Below, in pieces: positions 29,536 to 40,299 of a stretch of DNA of 64,000 nucleotides. Numbering within the stretch: position 1 is the first letter of the stretch; every line of letters begins with the position of its first letter. The stretch comes from Hahella sp. CCB-MM4. GTDB lineage: Bacteria > Pseudomonadota > Gammaproteobacteria > Pseudomonadales > Oleiphilaceae. The stretch is from positions 1 to 64,000 of the forward strand of contig NZ_MRYI01000015.1 of assembly GCF_002260525.1 (NCBI RefSeq), in the 5' to 3' direction. Made by a program: the position numbers and the translations under genes. The notes under the pieces were generated by a model. It was not told where the DNA came from, did not search any database, and saw nothing but the letters and a program-made list of their open reading frames with translations.

Positions 29536-29539
29536 CAAC

Positions 29540-29626
29540 TGAAGCTTTCTATCCAGTTTTTTACGGCAGCTAAAGTTTTCTATCCATTTTTAACTTCGGC
29601 TGACGTCTTCTATCCGTTACGTCAGT
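29540..29626. repeat. Three imperfect ~30-bp tandem units
   Basis: CTATCC recurs at 29549, 29580 and 29610, each time inside a degenerate unit of the form gctaaagttTTCTATCCatttttaacgg. The units lie directly after the binding-protein stop and before the end of yaaA. Divergence is high, so the array is old or selected. Confidence 0.6.
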
Positions 29627-29676
29627 CCACGCCTGAGATTCGGGCAGAGCAAGAGAGCCAAGCCAAGGTCCCGGGA

Positions 29677-30447
29677 CTAGTGATCCCGGGTGAACACCCA
29701 TTCATCGCCACGGCTCATTTCTTCGCGGAAACGATAACCATCCACCGTGAAGTCCTTCAGTTGATCAGGCTGTTCGACACGATTCTGAATGATGTATCTG
29801 GCCATCAATCCCCTGGCCTTCTTCGCCCAGAAACTGACCACTTTGTATTGGTCCCCTTTCTGATCCTTGAAAACCGGCGTAATCACACGGGCATTGAGCT
29901 TCTTCGGCTTCACAGATTTGAAGTACTCATTGGACGCCAGGTTGACCAGTATCGGTTCAGCTTTTTCTTCCAGCTCCTGATTCAGGGTTTCCGTAATCGT
30001 GTCTCCCCAAAACTGGTACAAATTAGTCCCTCTCGGGTTTTCCAGCCGGGTACCCATTTCCAGTCGATAGGGTTGCATCAGATCAAGCGGCTTAAGCACC
30101 CCATAAAGGCCGGACAGGATACGCAGCCGGTTCTGGCTTTCGTGGATATCCTCGTCGGTCAGCGTTTCGACATCAAGTCCGGTATAGACATCCCCTTTAA
30201 AGGCAAATATGGCAGGACGCGCATTATCAGCAGTAAAAGGAACCGACCACTGCTGATAGCGGTTGGCATTCAGGTTTGCCAGGTCACTGCTGATGCTCAT
30301 CATCTCCGACAGTTCCCAGGGTTCCTTGCCTTTCAATACGTCTATCAGCTCTGCACTGTGGTCCAGAAATGCAGGTTCCGATGGCGTGACAGCAGGAATT
30401 TCAGATTCATAATCCAATGTCTTGGCAGGAGATACAACAGTTAACAT
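29677..30447 (-). CDS. yaaA: YaaA peroxide-stress protein (UPF0246/DUF328)
   Basis: The 256-aa protein follows YaaA over its whole length: MLTVVSPAKTLDYES at the N-terminus, LSGLYGVLKPLDLMQPYRLEM in the middle, NLASNEYFKSVKPK and a closing DGYRFREEMSRGDEWVF. In E. coli YaaA lowers intracellular free iron under peroxide stress and binds DNA. Its start overlaps the end of the glutaredoxin-like gene by 7 bp, which fits a shared redox-stress role. A CCCGGGA-N7-TCCCGGG palindrome spans its stop codon. Confidence 0.95.
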   Translation of the reverse strand: MLTVVSPAKTLDYESEIPAVTPSEPAFLDHSAELIDVLKGKEPWELSEMMSISSDLANLNANRYQQWSVPFTADNARPAIFAFKGDVYTGLDVETLTDEDIHESQNRLRILSGLYGVLKPLDLMQPYRLEMGTRLENPRGTNLYQFWGDTITETLNQELEEKAEPILVNLASNEYFKSVKPKKLNARVITPVFKDQKGDQYKVVSFWAKKARGLMARYIIQNRVEQPDQLKDFTVDGYRFREEMSRGDEWVFTRDH

Positions 30448-30716
30448 GCAGCCCTCAAAATGCTGTTTAGAAATTCCACAAAGGCCTGATGATCAAAAGG
30501 CCAATTCAATTCTTTATCACTCTGTTCATGCCCCAGCACAGGGATTCGCTCGGCATACAGCGCCATCATTCTGTCCGAATCACTGATATCGGCATAATTG
30601 AGATTGACTATGTCCGCTATAGCCGGGTTGGCCTCAAGCACATCGCGGATGATCGCCTGCGCATCATCGCACAGGTGGCAACCAAGCGTTCCGTATAGCA
30701 CCAGGTCGATTGACAT
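30441..30716 (-). CDS. Glutaredoxin-like protein (DUF836)
   Basis: The 91-aa thioredoxin-fold protein has the redox motif CHLC in LYGTLGCHLCDDAQ and the cis-proline IPVLGHEQ, both typical of the DUF836 glutaredoxin-like family. The CxxC active site is complete. It precedes yaaA and overlaps it, so the two are made together. The specific disulfide substrate is unknown. Confidence 0.85.
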   Translation of the reverse strand: MSIDLVLYGTLGCHLCDDAQAIIRDVLEANPAIADIVNLNYADISDSDRMMALYAERIPVLGHEQSDKELNWPFDHQAFVEFLNSILRAAC

Positions 30717-30820
30717 GACAGAGCATTCCCAAAACCAAAGGTCGGGATGCTAACACATCAGGCTAATTTCACAACTTGAGATAGCCGGCCGGCCCAAACT
30801 AAAACCGGCCACCCCAAACT

Positions 30821-30854
30821 AAAAAAGGCCGCCTGTTGGGCAGCCTTTTTAAAT
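30821..30854 (-). terminator. Terminator of the MshEN-domain gene
   Basis: AAAAAGGC and GCCTTTTT flank a GC-rich inner segment; read on the minus strand the stem ends in six T. It lies about 40 bp past the stop of the MshEN-domain gene. Two copies of CCAAACTAAAA follow it toward lower coordinates (30793-30830). Confidence 0.75.
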
Positions 30855-30893
30855 ACGATTGAGGATATGATCAAATCAGACGATAGGATCAAA

Positions 30894-31649
30894 TCAGTAG
30901 GTGCGAATTCGAATGAAAGCCTCATCGCTAAACTCGATGCCATCCAGATGAACACTGCCCATCGTAGCGCCCCCTACCTGCCCCATCGGACGTATATTAT
31001 TGAAACTCACGCGCTCGATACGATTGGGTAATGTTACATTGAAATAACCATCTTCGGTCATCAGCGGCTTGATCCGATCCGCTTCAATATGAACGCCCTC
31101 CACTTCGACATCTGCATCCAGCACATTGGCAATGGGGAAAAATATCTTACCGATAGAGCCGACAACCTCAACACCATCCAGCCCGCCCTCTTCTTCCAGC
31201 TTTTTCAAAGCCTCTTCATCCACCAGGGCTTCCTGCAGACGGCTGTATATATCCACGACATCCTGCTGAATTCCCTGGGCGCTGACCAGCCCCATTTCCA
31301 TTTCATCCAGTGGACGCAGGCCTTTACCTCTTTGCTGCGAATTTTCGATTTGCTTGACCGGCACGGCCTGCACGGGAGTACTGGCTGCCAAAGCGACCAA
31401 CGGCTGTAATGGCGTCACTGCCATGGCGACAAACGCCGCAGTGTAGCGATACCGGGATTGATGCTTCAGGGTGCGGGAAAGTTCTTTTTCTGAGATCCAG
31501 CCTTTCTCAATCAGCAATTCCCCCAGACGCATCTGGTGTTGCTGTTGTTCCTGCAGGGCTTGGTTCAGCTGAGATTCGGTAATGTATCCCCGGTTTACCA
31601 GCAATCGGCCGAGGCGCGATTTTTCCAATGAATTCTTATGTACCGCCAT
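30894..31649 (-). CDS. Envelope protein with an MshEN (c-di-GMP-binding type) domain
   Basis: The 251-aa protein begins with two 24-residue motifs, R12-Q35 (RLGRLLVNRGYITESQLNQ) and R41-Q64 (RLGELLIEKGWISEKELSR), separated by exactly 5 residues. This is the MshEN pattern that binds cyclic di-GMP in MshE. No ATPase follows, unlike in GspE/PilB/MshE. Instead comes a hydrophobic segment (about 70-90), a DEMEMGLVSAQGI element reminiscent of the short DxELxxVxGQxGI motif of some surface proteins, and an unrecognised beta-rich C-terminus. The start at 31649 has GGAG 6 bases upstream. The gene is monocistronic. Confidence 0.75.
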   Translation of the reverse strand: MAVHKNSLEKSRLGRLLVNRGYITESQLNQALQEQQQHQMRLGELLIEKGWISEKELSRTLKHQSRYRYTAAFVAMAVTPLQPLVALAASTPVQAVPVKQIENSQQRGKGLRPLDEMEMGLVSAQGIQQDVVDIYSRLQEALVDEEALKKLEEEGGLDGVEVVGSIGKIFFPIANVLDADVEVEGVHIEADRIKPLMTEDGYFNVTLPNRIERVSFNNIRPMGQVGGATMGSVHLDGIEFSDEAFIRIRTY

Positions 31650-32019
31650 GGCGACACTCCAGTGTAGTTTGAGTAGTCTTATAATCATGGAAAAGGGATT
31701 GAATTTTGTACACCTGGCGCTCGTAATTTTTTGTCACTTTTCATGCAACTAGATACGAAACGGGGATTACGCGTTAACTTTTGTAGCAATTTTCACCAAA
31801 GGGTAAAATACTGACATAATTGATTTTCCCCAGCGTAAAAAGCTTTTATCATCAGACTGACTCATAGATAAAAATAAAAAACCCGACGAAGTGACGAATT
31901 TATGGGTTCGGGTTTGCATACAGGGAGAGGAGAGCTTTACAACGGATTTTTAAGGCGTGAGAATCGAGGATTTGTAGAGGGCTACACAGGTTTCCTGCTT
32001 TTTAATCCCAGAGGTGTAA
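31650..32019. other. Divergent intergenic region with an inverted repeat
   Basis: This AT-rich gap lies between the MshEN-domain gene and the cyclophilin gene. AAACCCGA (31879-31886) and TCGGGTTT (31908-31915) form an exact 8-bp inverted repeat around 21 bases, about 105 bp before the cyclophilin start. Without a T tract on the plus strand it is more likely a leader structure or binding site than a terminator. Confidence 0.5.
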
Positions 32020-32589
32020 ATGAATAAATTTCTGATCGCCGTGACGCTATTCATCACTTGTTGTATATCCACCTACACTCAGGCTCAGGGTCCCCTGACA
32101 GCTCTGGTCAAAACCAACCAGGGTATTATCAAGTTGCAACTTGATCCGGAAAAAGCTCCGGAAACGGTTGATAACTTCCTGAAATACGCCAATTCCGGAT
32201 TCTATGACGGCACAGTATTCCATCGCACAATCAAGGATTTTATGATTCAGGGCGGTGGGTTTGACCAGCAACTGGCCCAGAAACCAACGTCTCCCCCAGT
32301 TAAAAATGAATCATCCAACGGACTATCGAATGTCCGTGGTACCGTGGCGATGGCCCGCACCAGCGCACCGAATTCAGCAACTTCCCAGTTTTTCATTAAT
32401 GTCGTCGACAACCTCTACCTGGACTACCAGAACGGGCGATCCGGGTATACGGTATTTGGAAAAGTGGTTGAAGGAATGGAAGTAGTGGATAAAATTGCCA
32501 ACACGCCGACCGTACGTAAAGGCGCATTTACCGACCTGCCCGAGGTCCCAATCGTTATAGAAACAGTGGTAGTTGATCAATCTTCATGA
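32020..32589 (+). CDS. Periplasmic cyclophilin-type peptidyl-prolyl isomerase
   Basis: The 189-aa cyclophilin has a signal peptide (cleavage near TQA-QG) and the bacterial PpiA core: NQGIIKLQLDPEKAPETVDN, the catalytic Arg in FHRTIKDFMIQGGG, and SQFFINVVDN. It should speed proline isomerisation during folding of exported proteins. The stop overlaps the mnmC start (ATGA), an unusual coupling of a periplasmic foldase to a tRNA-modification gene. Confidence 0.93.
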   Translation: MNKFLIAVTLFITCCISTYTQAQGPLTALVKTNQGIIKLQLDPEKAPETVDNFLKYANSGFYDGTVFHRTIKDFMIQGGGFDQQLAQKPTSPPVKNESSNGLSNVRGTVAMARTSAPNSATSQFFINVVDNLYLDYQNGRSGYTVFGKVVEGMEVVDKIANTPTVRKGAFTDLPEVPIVIETVVVDQSS

Positions 32590-34580
32590 AGCCCCCCGGT
32601 ATCAAGGAAGCCTGTATAGACTGGAGTGACGATAACACTCCCGTGTCAGACCAGTATCAGGATGTGTATTTTTCCCGCCTCAACGGCAAAGCAGAAACCG
32701 AACATGTTTTCATCAACGGTAACCGGCTCAGAGAGAGATTCCAGTCTCTCCCTGCCGGCAGCCGGTTTGTCATCGCAGAAACGGGATTTGGCAGCGGCCT
32801 CAATTTTCTGGTGGCCTGGCAAATCTGGTCGGAGTTTGCCCCCAAGGACGCCAGCCTGCACTTTATTTCTGTAGAGAAATTTCCTCTCAGCCTTGTCGAT
32901 ATGCAAAAGAGCCATGGTGTGTGGCCGGAGCTCAGCATTCATACGGAACAACTCCATCGCCAGTTACCTCCTCCGGTGCAGGGAGTTCACCGATGCCAGT
33001 TCGAAAATGACCGGGTTCACCTGACTCTCTTTTATGGTGATGTCCTCGACTGGTTGCAGCATATGAGTTTTCAGGCAGACGCCTGGTTTCTCGACGGTTT
33101 TTCCCCCAAGCAAAATCCTGACATGTGGTCAGAAGACCTGTTCACTGGAATCGCCAGCCATTCAGGAGAGTCCACAACGTTTGCCACCTTTACGGCTGCC
33201 GGTCATATTCGGCGGGGACTGGCTGCCAATGGCTTTAATGTCTCCAAAACAGAAGGGTTTGGCCATAAGCGGGACATGACCGTGGGCGTCATGGGGAACT
33301 ATAGTGCCATTCCACCTGCCAGGGGCCTGGCGAAGTCCTCGAAAATAACGGTCGTTGGTTCGGGCCTGTCCGGGGCCATGACCGCTTCGGCGCTTGCGCG
33401 GCGGGGATTCCAGGTTACCGTCCTGGAGCAACATGACAAACCGGCACCGGCCGCGTCCGGTAACCCCCAGGGGGCACTCTATATCAAGCTGGCCGTGGAC
33501 TGGAATCCGCACACCCGGATACATCTGGCTCACTATCTTTATGCTCAAAGAGCCTATCAGAATATCCTGGAATTAAAGAACCATATCTGGTCCCCATGCG
33601 GTGTTATCCAGCTGGCATATAACCCCAAAGAGGAACAGCGCCAGCATAAGTTTGCTGAAAACAGCGATTACCCCGACACCGTTGTCTACCCTTTAAGCGT
33701 CTCGGAAGCCAGCCGTCTGGCCAAAGTCGAACTGACACAAGGCGGGCTGTATTTCCCGGGTGGTGGATGGGTAAACCCACAAGCATTGTGCCGTCATTTA
33801 CTGGATCACCCCAATATCCATGTCCAGTTTAATACCCAGGTCAGCGGTCACCAGTTTCTTAATGATCACTGGCAGATTGTGGATAGCGAAGGAGGCATAC
33901 ATCAGACGGACCTGTTGATTTTGTCTGAGGGACATAGCAGCAAACAGGATCCCCTGCTTCAGCATCTCCCTTTTAAATCCATTCGTGGACAAATCAGTGT
34001 GATTCCAGGCAGAAAGGATACCTGTCCTGACAGAGAACAAGTCAGTGCCGATAGAGAGCAAGCCTCGCCTGGTGAACAGCAAGCCTGCCCTGGTGAAGAG
34101 CAAGCTTCCAAGGCAACCCGTTACCCTCTTGATAAAGTACTTTGCGGTGATGGCTATGCCCTACCCGCTATCAATCACCAAGTGGTATTCGGTGCTTCTT
34201 TCCATCCCAATTCCGAGTCCCTGGAAATTACCTCAGGCGATAACCAGGAAAACCTGAACAAGCTGCGCAATATCGCCACTGAGCTATTCGACAGCGTCAG
34301 CCCCGACCAGGCAGAAATACAAGGGCGCGCGGCGATCAGATGTGCCCTGCCCGATTACCTGCCGGTCATTGGTCCTGTGGCAGGAAAGGCTTCTGCGGAG
34401 ACCAATGCGGATGCAACGCCTCCCAAACTCTTTGCCAACACGGCCTATGGCTCGAAAGGACTGGCGATTGCTCCACTGGCCGCCGAAATCGTTGCGGACA
34501 TGATCGAGGCGGTTCCCCTCCCTTTGGAGGACGAACTGGTTCGCAGACTTGCCCCGGAGCGCTTCAATAAAGGAAACTAG
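32586..34580 (+). CDS. mnmC: Bifunctional tRNA mnm5s2U biosynthesis protein MnmC
   Basis: The 664-aa protein has an N-terminal SAM methyltransferase (about 1-240; ETGFGSGLNFLVAW, AWFLDGFSPKQNPDMW) and a C-terminal FAD oxidoreductase from about 255 (VVGSGLSGAMTASALARRGF). Together they convert cmnm5s2U to mnm5s2U at the wobble base of tRNAs for Lys, Glu and Gln. About 35 residues at roughly 476-511 form a repeat-like acidic insert (PDREQVSADREQASPGEQQA and similar) in the FAD domain, absent from the family core as I know it. Both catalytic halves look intact. Confidence 0.95.
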   Translation: MKPPGIKEACIDWSDDNTPVSDQYQDVYFSRLNGKAETEHVFINGNRLRERFQSLPAGSRFVIAETGFGSGLNFLVAWQIWSEFAPKDASLHFISVEKFPLSLVDMQKSHGVWPELSIHTEQLHRQLPPPVQGVHRCQFENDRVHLTLFYGDVLDWLQHMSFQADAWFLDGFSPKQNPDMWSEDLFTGIASHSGESTTFATFTAAGHIRRGLAANGFNVSKTEGFGHKRDMTVGVMGNYSAIPPARGLAKSSKITVVGSGLSGAMTASALARRGFQVTVLEQHDKPAPAASGNPQGALYIKLAVDWNPHTRIHLAHYLYAQRAYQNILELKNHIWSPCGVIQLAYNPKEEQRQHKFAENSDYPDTVVYPLSVSEASRLAKVELTQGGLYFPGGGWVNPQALCRHLLDHPNIHVQFNTQVSGHQFLNDHWQIVDSEGGIHQTDLLILSEGHSSKQDPLLQHLPFKSIRGQISVIPGRKDTCPDREQVSADREQASPGEQQACPGEEQASKATRYPLDKVLCGDGYALPAINHQVVFGASFHPNSESLEITSGDNQENLNKLRNIATELFDSVSPDQAEIQGRAAIRCALPDYLPVIGPVAGKASAETNADATPPKLFANTAYGSKGLAIAPLAAEIVADMIEAVPLPLEDELVRRLAPERFNKGN

Positions 34581-34675
34581 GAGAAACTCCGGAAAGCGTT
34601 GATGCAGCCATGGCAACGTAGGTAGGTTTTTAGAGGTACCCTGGAGCGAATATCTCCGGACAGGAGGCCAAGCCG

Positions 34676-35281
34676 ATGTCAGTATATGTGGTGGATTCCG
34701 GGCGGCGGGTGGTAACCCCCCTCAAGATCGATCCCAGAATCAGAAGCGTTGAGGAGCTGGATAGCATCACGGCTATTCACCCCCTTGGCGTTGCAGACTC
34801 AGGAACCCATACAGAGCTCTACTACTCACAACTGGAGCCTATCGGACAACGGCAGGACACAACTTCTTCGCCATCCCAACCCGAGCGCCGCCAGCAACCG
34901 GCGGTCAGTACGATTATGAGCAGCCCGGTCTTATTGTTGCAAAGCGATTGGTCAATACAACAGTCGCTGGATTTCCTCGATCAACACAGCATCAAGCATG
35001 GACCGGTCATCAAAGATCAGGAAATCATCGGTCTGCTGAGTGAAAATGAATTGTTGAAAGCGGCCATGCAAGAGGATGTTCCGGAAGTTGTTGAGGATGT
35101 CTGTATGCCTTTCCTTGTCATCGAGGGAAACAGTCCGGTTGCCACTGCATGTGTGGCCATGCTGCACAGAGAAACCAACGCCGCGGTAATACGCAACGGC
35201 GCAGGTCAAATGACAGGCATCCTTACCACCAGCGACATTCTGAAAGCTCTGGCAGATCTGGAACTGGAAGTCTGGGCTTGA
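34676..35281 (+). CDS. CBS-domain pair protein
   Basis: The 201-aa protein has an unassigned N-terminal 75 residues followed by two CBS motifs (VSTIMSSPVLLLQSDWSIQQ to LLSENELL; then CMPFLVIEGNSPVATAC to GILTTSDILKAL), which bind adenosine nucleotides in relatives. No catalytic domain is attached. AGGAGG lies 8 bases before the start. It is convergent with the lipoprotein gene, with only 15 bp between the stops. Confidence 0.85.
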   Translation: MSVYVVDSGRRVVTPLKIDPRIRSVEELDSITAIHPLGVADSGTHTELYYSQLEPIGQRQDTTSSPSQPERRQQPAVSTIMSSPVLLLQSDWSIQQSLDFLDQHSIKHGPVIKDQEIIGLLSENELLKAAMQEDVPEVVEDVCMPFLVIEGNSPVATACVAMLHRETNAAVIRNGAGQMTGILTTSDILKALADLELEVWA

Positions 35282-35296
35282 GTCTGCTTTGCGCTG

Positions 35297-37888
35297 TCAG
35301 CACCCGTCAGTCGTTTCACGGCAGGCAGCATACTGACTGATACCATCCACAACGGACAGGTTTTCTACCTTCAGATAATTAATTCCGCCGACCTCTTCCT
35401 GAAACACCCCAAACAGCTTGCCAAACAGTGTAGGAACAACCTTTACCAGCCGCTCGTCGCCGGAAGTGCCGATTTGATGTTTCCAGACTTCCTCAAAAAC
35501 CTCGGTATCGAGCTCTTCGTCATCCACAATGTCATAGCGCGCTGCCCAGCCATCCTCTCCACCGGCATTGGTACCAAACAGATTACCGGTGCTGTAACCA
35601 CTGACATATACCTGGGATTCTACCTGCTTGGTATCCAAAGCCCGGTCGTCACCACTGGTTCCCCACTGTTCCACTGCGGTGATTTCCGAAAGGTTCCGGT
35701 GATAAACCAGGAATGCATCCCATCCACCCTGATTAGTAGACAGACGCGGAATAGCATCAAGAGTTGCCCCTGCCAGAATCGCCCCGGTAGGCGCCGGATT
35801 CACAGCATTGACCTGGTCATCTGCCGGTGAGCCATATTCAGCCGAACGGCGCAAAGAGCCGTCTTTGGAGAGAGAACGCATCTGAATATTGTCCCCCTTG
35901 TCTGCCTGCGATCGCTCGACGATGGCAAAGGTGGAAATATTACTTGGACCGTCCTGGGCCACATGATTCAGATATTCATCCAGGTCCGTACCATACTGGA
36001 CCACACTGGTCACTTCTCCGGAAGCATCGACTTTCATGAAGAAGCCGTCTTTGCCGCCGGCATTGGAGCCTCCCAGAAAGCCGCCATGGGTGCCACCAAC
36101 GATGTTAATGTTATCCTCGCTATCAATGGACATGGACTCGGCAAAATCGTTTTGCTCCGTCCCGATCTGACGCTCCCAGACCAGCTCAAAATCCCCTACA
36201 CCGTTAACGTTTTCATATTTCTGCAGCAATATGTCATCCCCACCCAGCGTAAAACCGCTGCCACTGGGAATCGACGCAATCACTTTGTCGACGGTTGCAA
36301 GAACATAAAGATTAATGATTTCGTCTGCGGAAGAGTCAAACCGATCGATCGCAATATCGTTCAGAAGAATATTCACGTCGTCATGTTTTACCTGAAGTTC
36401 ACGAAGCAGAGAGCTCCCATAACTCCCATCCGCAATTAATTCGCGGGTACGACTTAAATGAACGATATTCGCAATGCCTTTGGAACTGCCGTCAAAACTT
36501 TGATAGCCGACATAAAGGTCCGCTTTGTCATCTGCATAGGCTTCGACGATCTTCGCATTGGTACCAATGGCGACCTCCACATCCGACAGCCATTCGTTCA
36601 CATAGATCTTCAAGGTGGAATCAGAAGCTCTCACGGTATCGGTATCCACCCACCCCAAGGTCAGAAACTCATCCGTGTCACCGTCATCCCCGGACGCATT
36701 ATCCGGTGCCCTCAAGTAGATTTTTGCTTCTTTAATGCCTTTGGCAAACTGCACGGTATAGTTGGACGGGGTGATCACCAGATCATCGTTACTGCCGCCA
36801 ATTTCCGCATCGGCTCCCGTTCCCGTCTTCACTTCAAATTCAGCAGATACTGACTGTTCCGGCGGGCGATCCAGCTTTACGGTTACCGGTATCACAATAT
36901 TACGGCCCACCGAGGATTCGGTAACTGTCACCTTTGGAATCGCGAAAGATACCTGGGGTTCATTATCCTCGATGGTGATGGTAGCCCGGTTGGAGACATC
37001 GGCTGTAATGTCTCCAACCTTGTCGATTGCCAGGTCGATGGCGAAATTCTCATCATCTTCCGCAATCAGGTCATCGACCACGAACAGCATGATATAACAG
37101 GTTGTGTCACCGGCAGGAACAGCGAAATATCCATCCTTAACATTGGCAGAACCACCGCTGGGCTTCTGAACACTTTCCAGATAGTCAGCCCCGCTTTGGG
37201 TTCTCAAATCAACCAGGGAGAACGTACCGAGAACGTCCAGATAAAACGGATCGCTCAGAATCACGGGCAGGAATTCCAGCCGAACTTTTTTTCCGTCCCA
37301 GGCGTCCGGATCAAGTTGGTGTTCTACGAAATAATCGATGTCTGATTTGGTGAACAAATCTTTGCCGTCAGCATCCTGCATACAGATCGTGCCGGGCTCG
37401 GTGTCATCCGCGGCATCAATAACACCGTTGCCGTTACTGTCGACCTTGTCTTCCGGATAGGTCGCCCGCCCGCCTTCATCAATGGTACCGCTGATATCGC
37501 TAAAGCTGGCCTGACTGACTTCAACCCCGAACTCCACCGTCGCTACCGAATTTCCATCGGTCACACTGAGAATAATGGTATCGTCTTCGTTGAATGAATC
37601 ATCAGCGCCAGTCGCACCGGGAATGCCCCTCAGGACAACGCCGCGGCGCAGCGCATTATCAATAATATCGGTTTCGAGCCAGTCCGGAGCGTTGGTCAGA
37701 CTGTAATTGAGAGTACCGTCGCCGCCGTCAACGCCGACTTCATAGTAGTATTCCACCCCGACATAGGCCTCTCCGGGGATAGAGCCGAGAATTCGAATCG
37801 GCAGGACGTCGCCTTCACTTTGGGAACCACACCCACCAAGAGACACCAATACCACACTCAATACTAAAAAGAGGCAGGTCCTTAACAT
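35297..37888 (-). CDS. Large lipoprotein with Ig-like, Calx-beta and SBBP-type repeats
   Basis: The 863-aa protein has a lipoprotein signal with lipobox LGGC (Cys20). A putative Ig domain (about 30-130) is followed by a Ca-binding-like DSNGNGVIDAADD, two Calx-beta-like modules (about 210-320 and 320-430, with IEDNEP between them), and from about 580 on a set of repeats with FLGGSNAGGKDGFFMKVD and related sequences that should form a beta-propeller. It is probably surface-exposed or on the outer membrane. The role may be adhesion or matrix binding; no secretion genes adjoin. A Cys pair closes the C-terminus (YAACRETTDGC). Confidence 0.85.
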   Translation of the reverse strand: MLRTCLFLVLSVVLVSLGGCGSQSEGDVLPIRILGSIPGEAYVGVEYYYEVGVDGGDGTLNYSLTNAPDWLETDIIDNALRRGVVLRGIPGATGADDSFNEDDTIILSVTDGNSVATVEFGVEVSQASFSDISGTIDEGGRATYPEDKVDSNGNGVIDAADDTEPGTICMQDADGKDLFTKSDIDYFVEHQLDPDAWDGKKVRLEFLPVILSDPFYLDVLGTFSLVDLRTQSGADYLESVQKPSGGSANVKDGYFAVPAGDTTCYIMLFVVDDLIAEDDENFAIDLAIDKVGDITADVSNRATITIEDNEPQVSFAIPKVTVTESSVGRNIVIPVTVKLDRPPEQSVSAEFEVKTGTGADAEIGGSNDDLVITPSNYTVQFAKGIKEAKIYLRAPDNASGDDGDTDEFLTLGWVDTDTVRASDSTLKIYVNEWLSDVEVAIGTNAKIVEAYADDKADLYVGYQSFDGSSKGIANIVHLSRTRELIADGSYGSSLLRELQVKHDDVNILLNDIAIDRFDSSADEIINLYVLATVDKVIASIPSGSGFTLGGDDILLQKYENVNGVGDFELVWERQIGTEQNDFAESMSIDSEDNINIVGGTHGGFLGGSNAGGKDGFFMKVDASGEVTSVVQYGTDLDEYLNHVAQDGPSNISTFAIVERSQADKGDNIQMRSLSKDGSLRRSAEYGSPADDQVNAVNPAPTGAILAGATLDAIPRLSTNQGGWDAFLVYHRNLSEITAVEQWGTSGDDRALDTKQVESQVYVSGYSTGNLFGTNAGGEDGWAARYDIVDDEELDTEVFEEVWKHQIGTSGDERLVKVVPTLFGKLFGVFQEEVGGINYLKVENLSVVDGISQYAACRETTDGC

Positions 37889-38109
37889 AGATATCCTGTA
37901 ATCTTGTTATAGATTTTTACAGAATCTTATAAAAGTTTGTTTTTTGTAACCACAACAGGCTGCCAGAAACCACAACCTGATCACATAGAAAGTACCGTGG
38001 CATCACCCCCAGCCTCCTTCTACCTCTGACAACTGTTCAATCAGGCTCTGCTCAAACCTACCCAGAATTGCTGCCAAAGTGCCAGCACTTCAGCAGCCGG
38101 GGATCTAAT

Positions 38110-40173
<2,064 letters not shown>

Positions 40174-40177
40174 TTAT

Positions 40178-40275
40178 TTGGCGATATCTCTGAACTTGGC
40201 GATACCTCAGATAACCGGGCTATAGCCTGATAGCCCGAGCTGTATCTGCAAAGCCCGGGCTACCCATTGGATAGC
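40178..40275. repeat. Short repeats and stem between zipA and ligA
   Basis: TTGGCGATA(T/C)CTC occurs twice about 20 bp apart (from 40178), and CGGGCTAT (40216-40223) pairs exactly with ATAGCCCG (40230-40237) over a 6-base loop. Variants of the same words (AGCCCGGGCTA, GGATAGCCTGA) recur to 40275. There is no T tract, so the stem is not a typical terminator. Confidence 0.55.
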
Positions 40276-40299
40276 CTGAGTAGTATCTTGAAAGTCGAA

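Noticed and set aside
29669-29691. Terminator at the CCCGGGA palindrome over the yaaA stop
   Set aside because: The stem is good but no T tract follows on either strand.
29680-30444. 254-codon open frame on the plus strand
   Set aside because: It lies exactly antisense to yaaA, shows no family features and has no ribosome site; a shadow frame.
31779-31802. Sigma54 promoter before the MshEN-domain gene
   Set aside because: TTGGTGAAAATTGCT on the minus strand has only 8 bases between GG and GC instead of 10.
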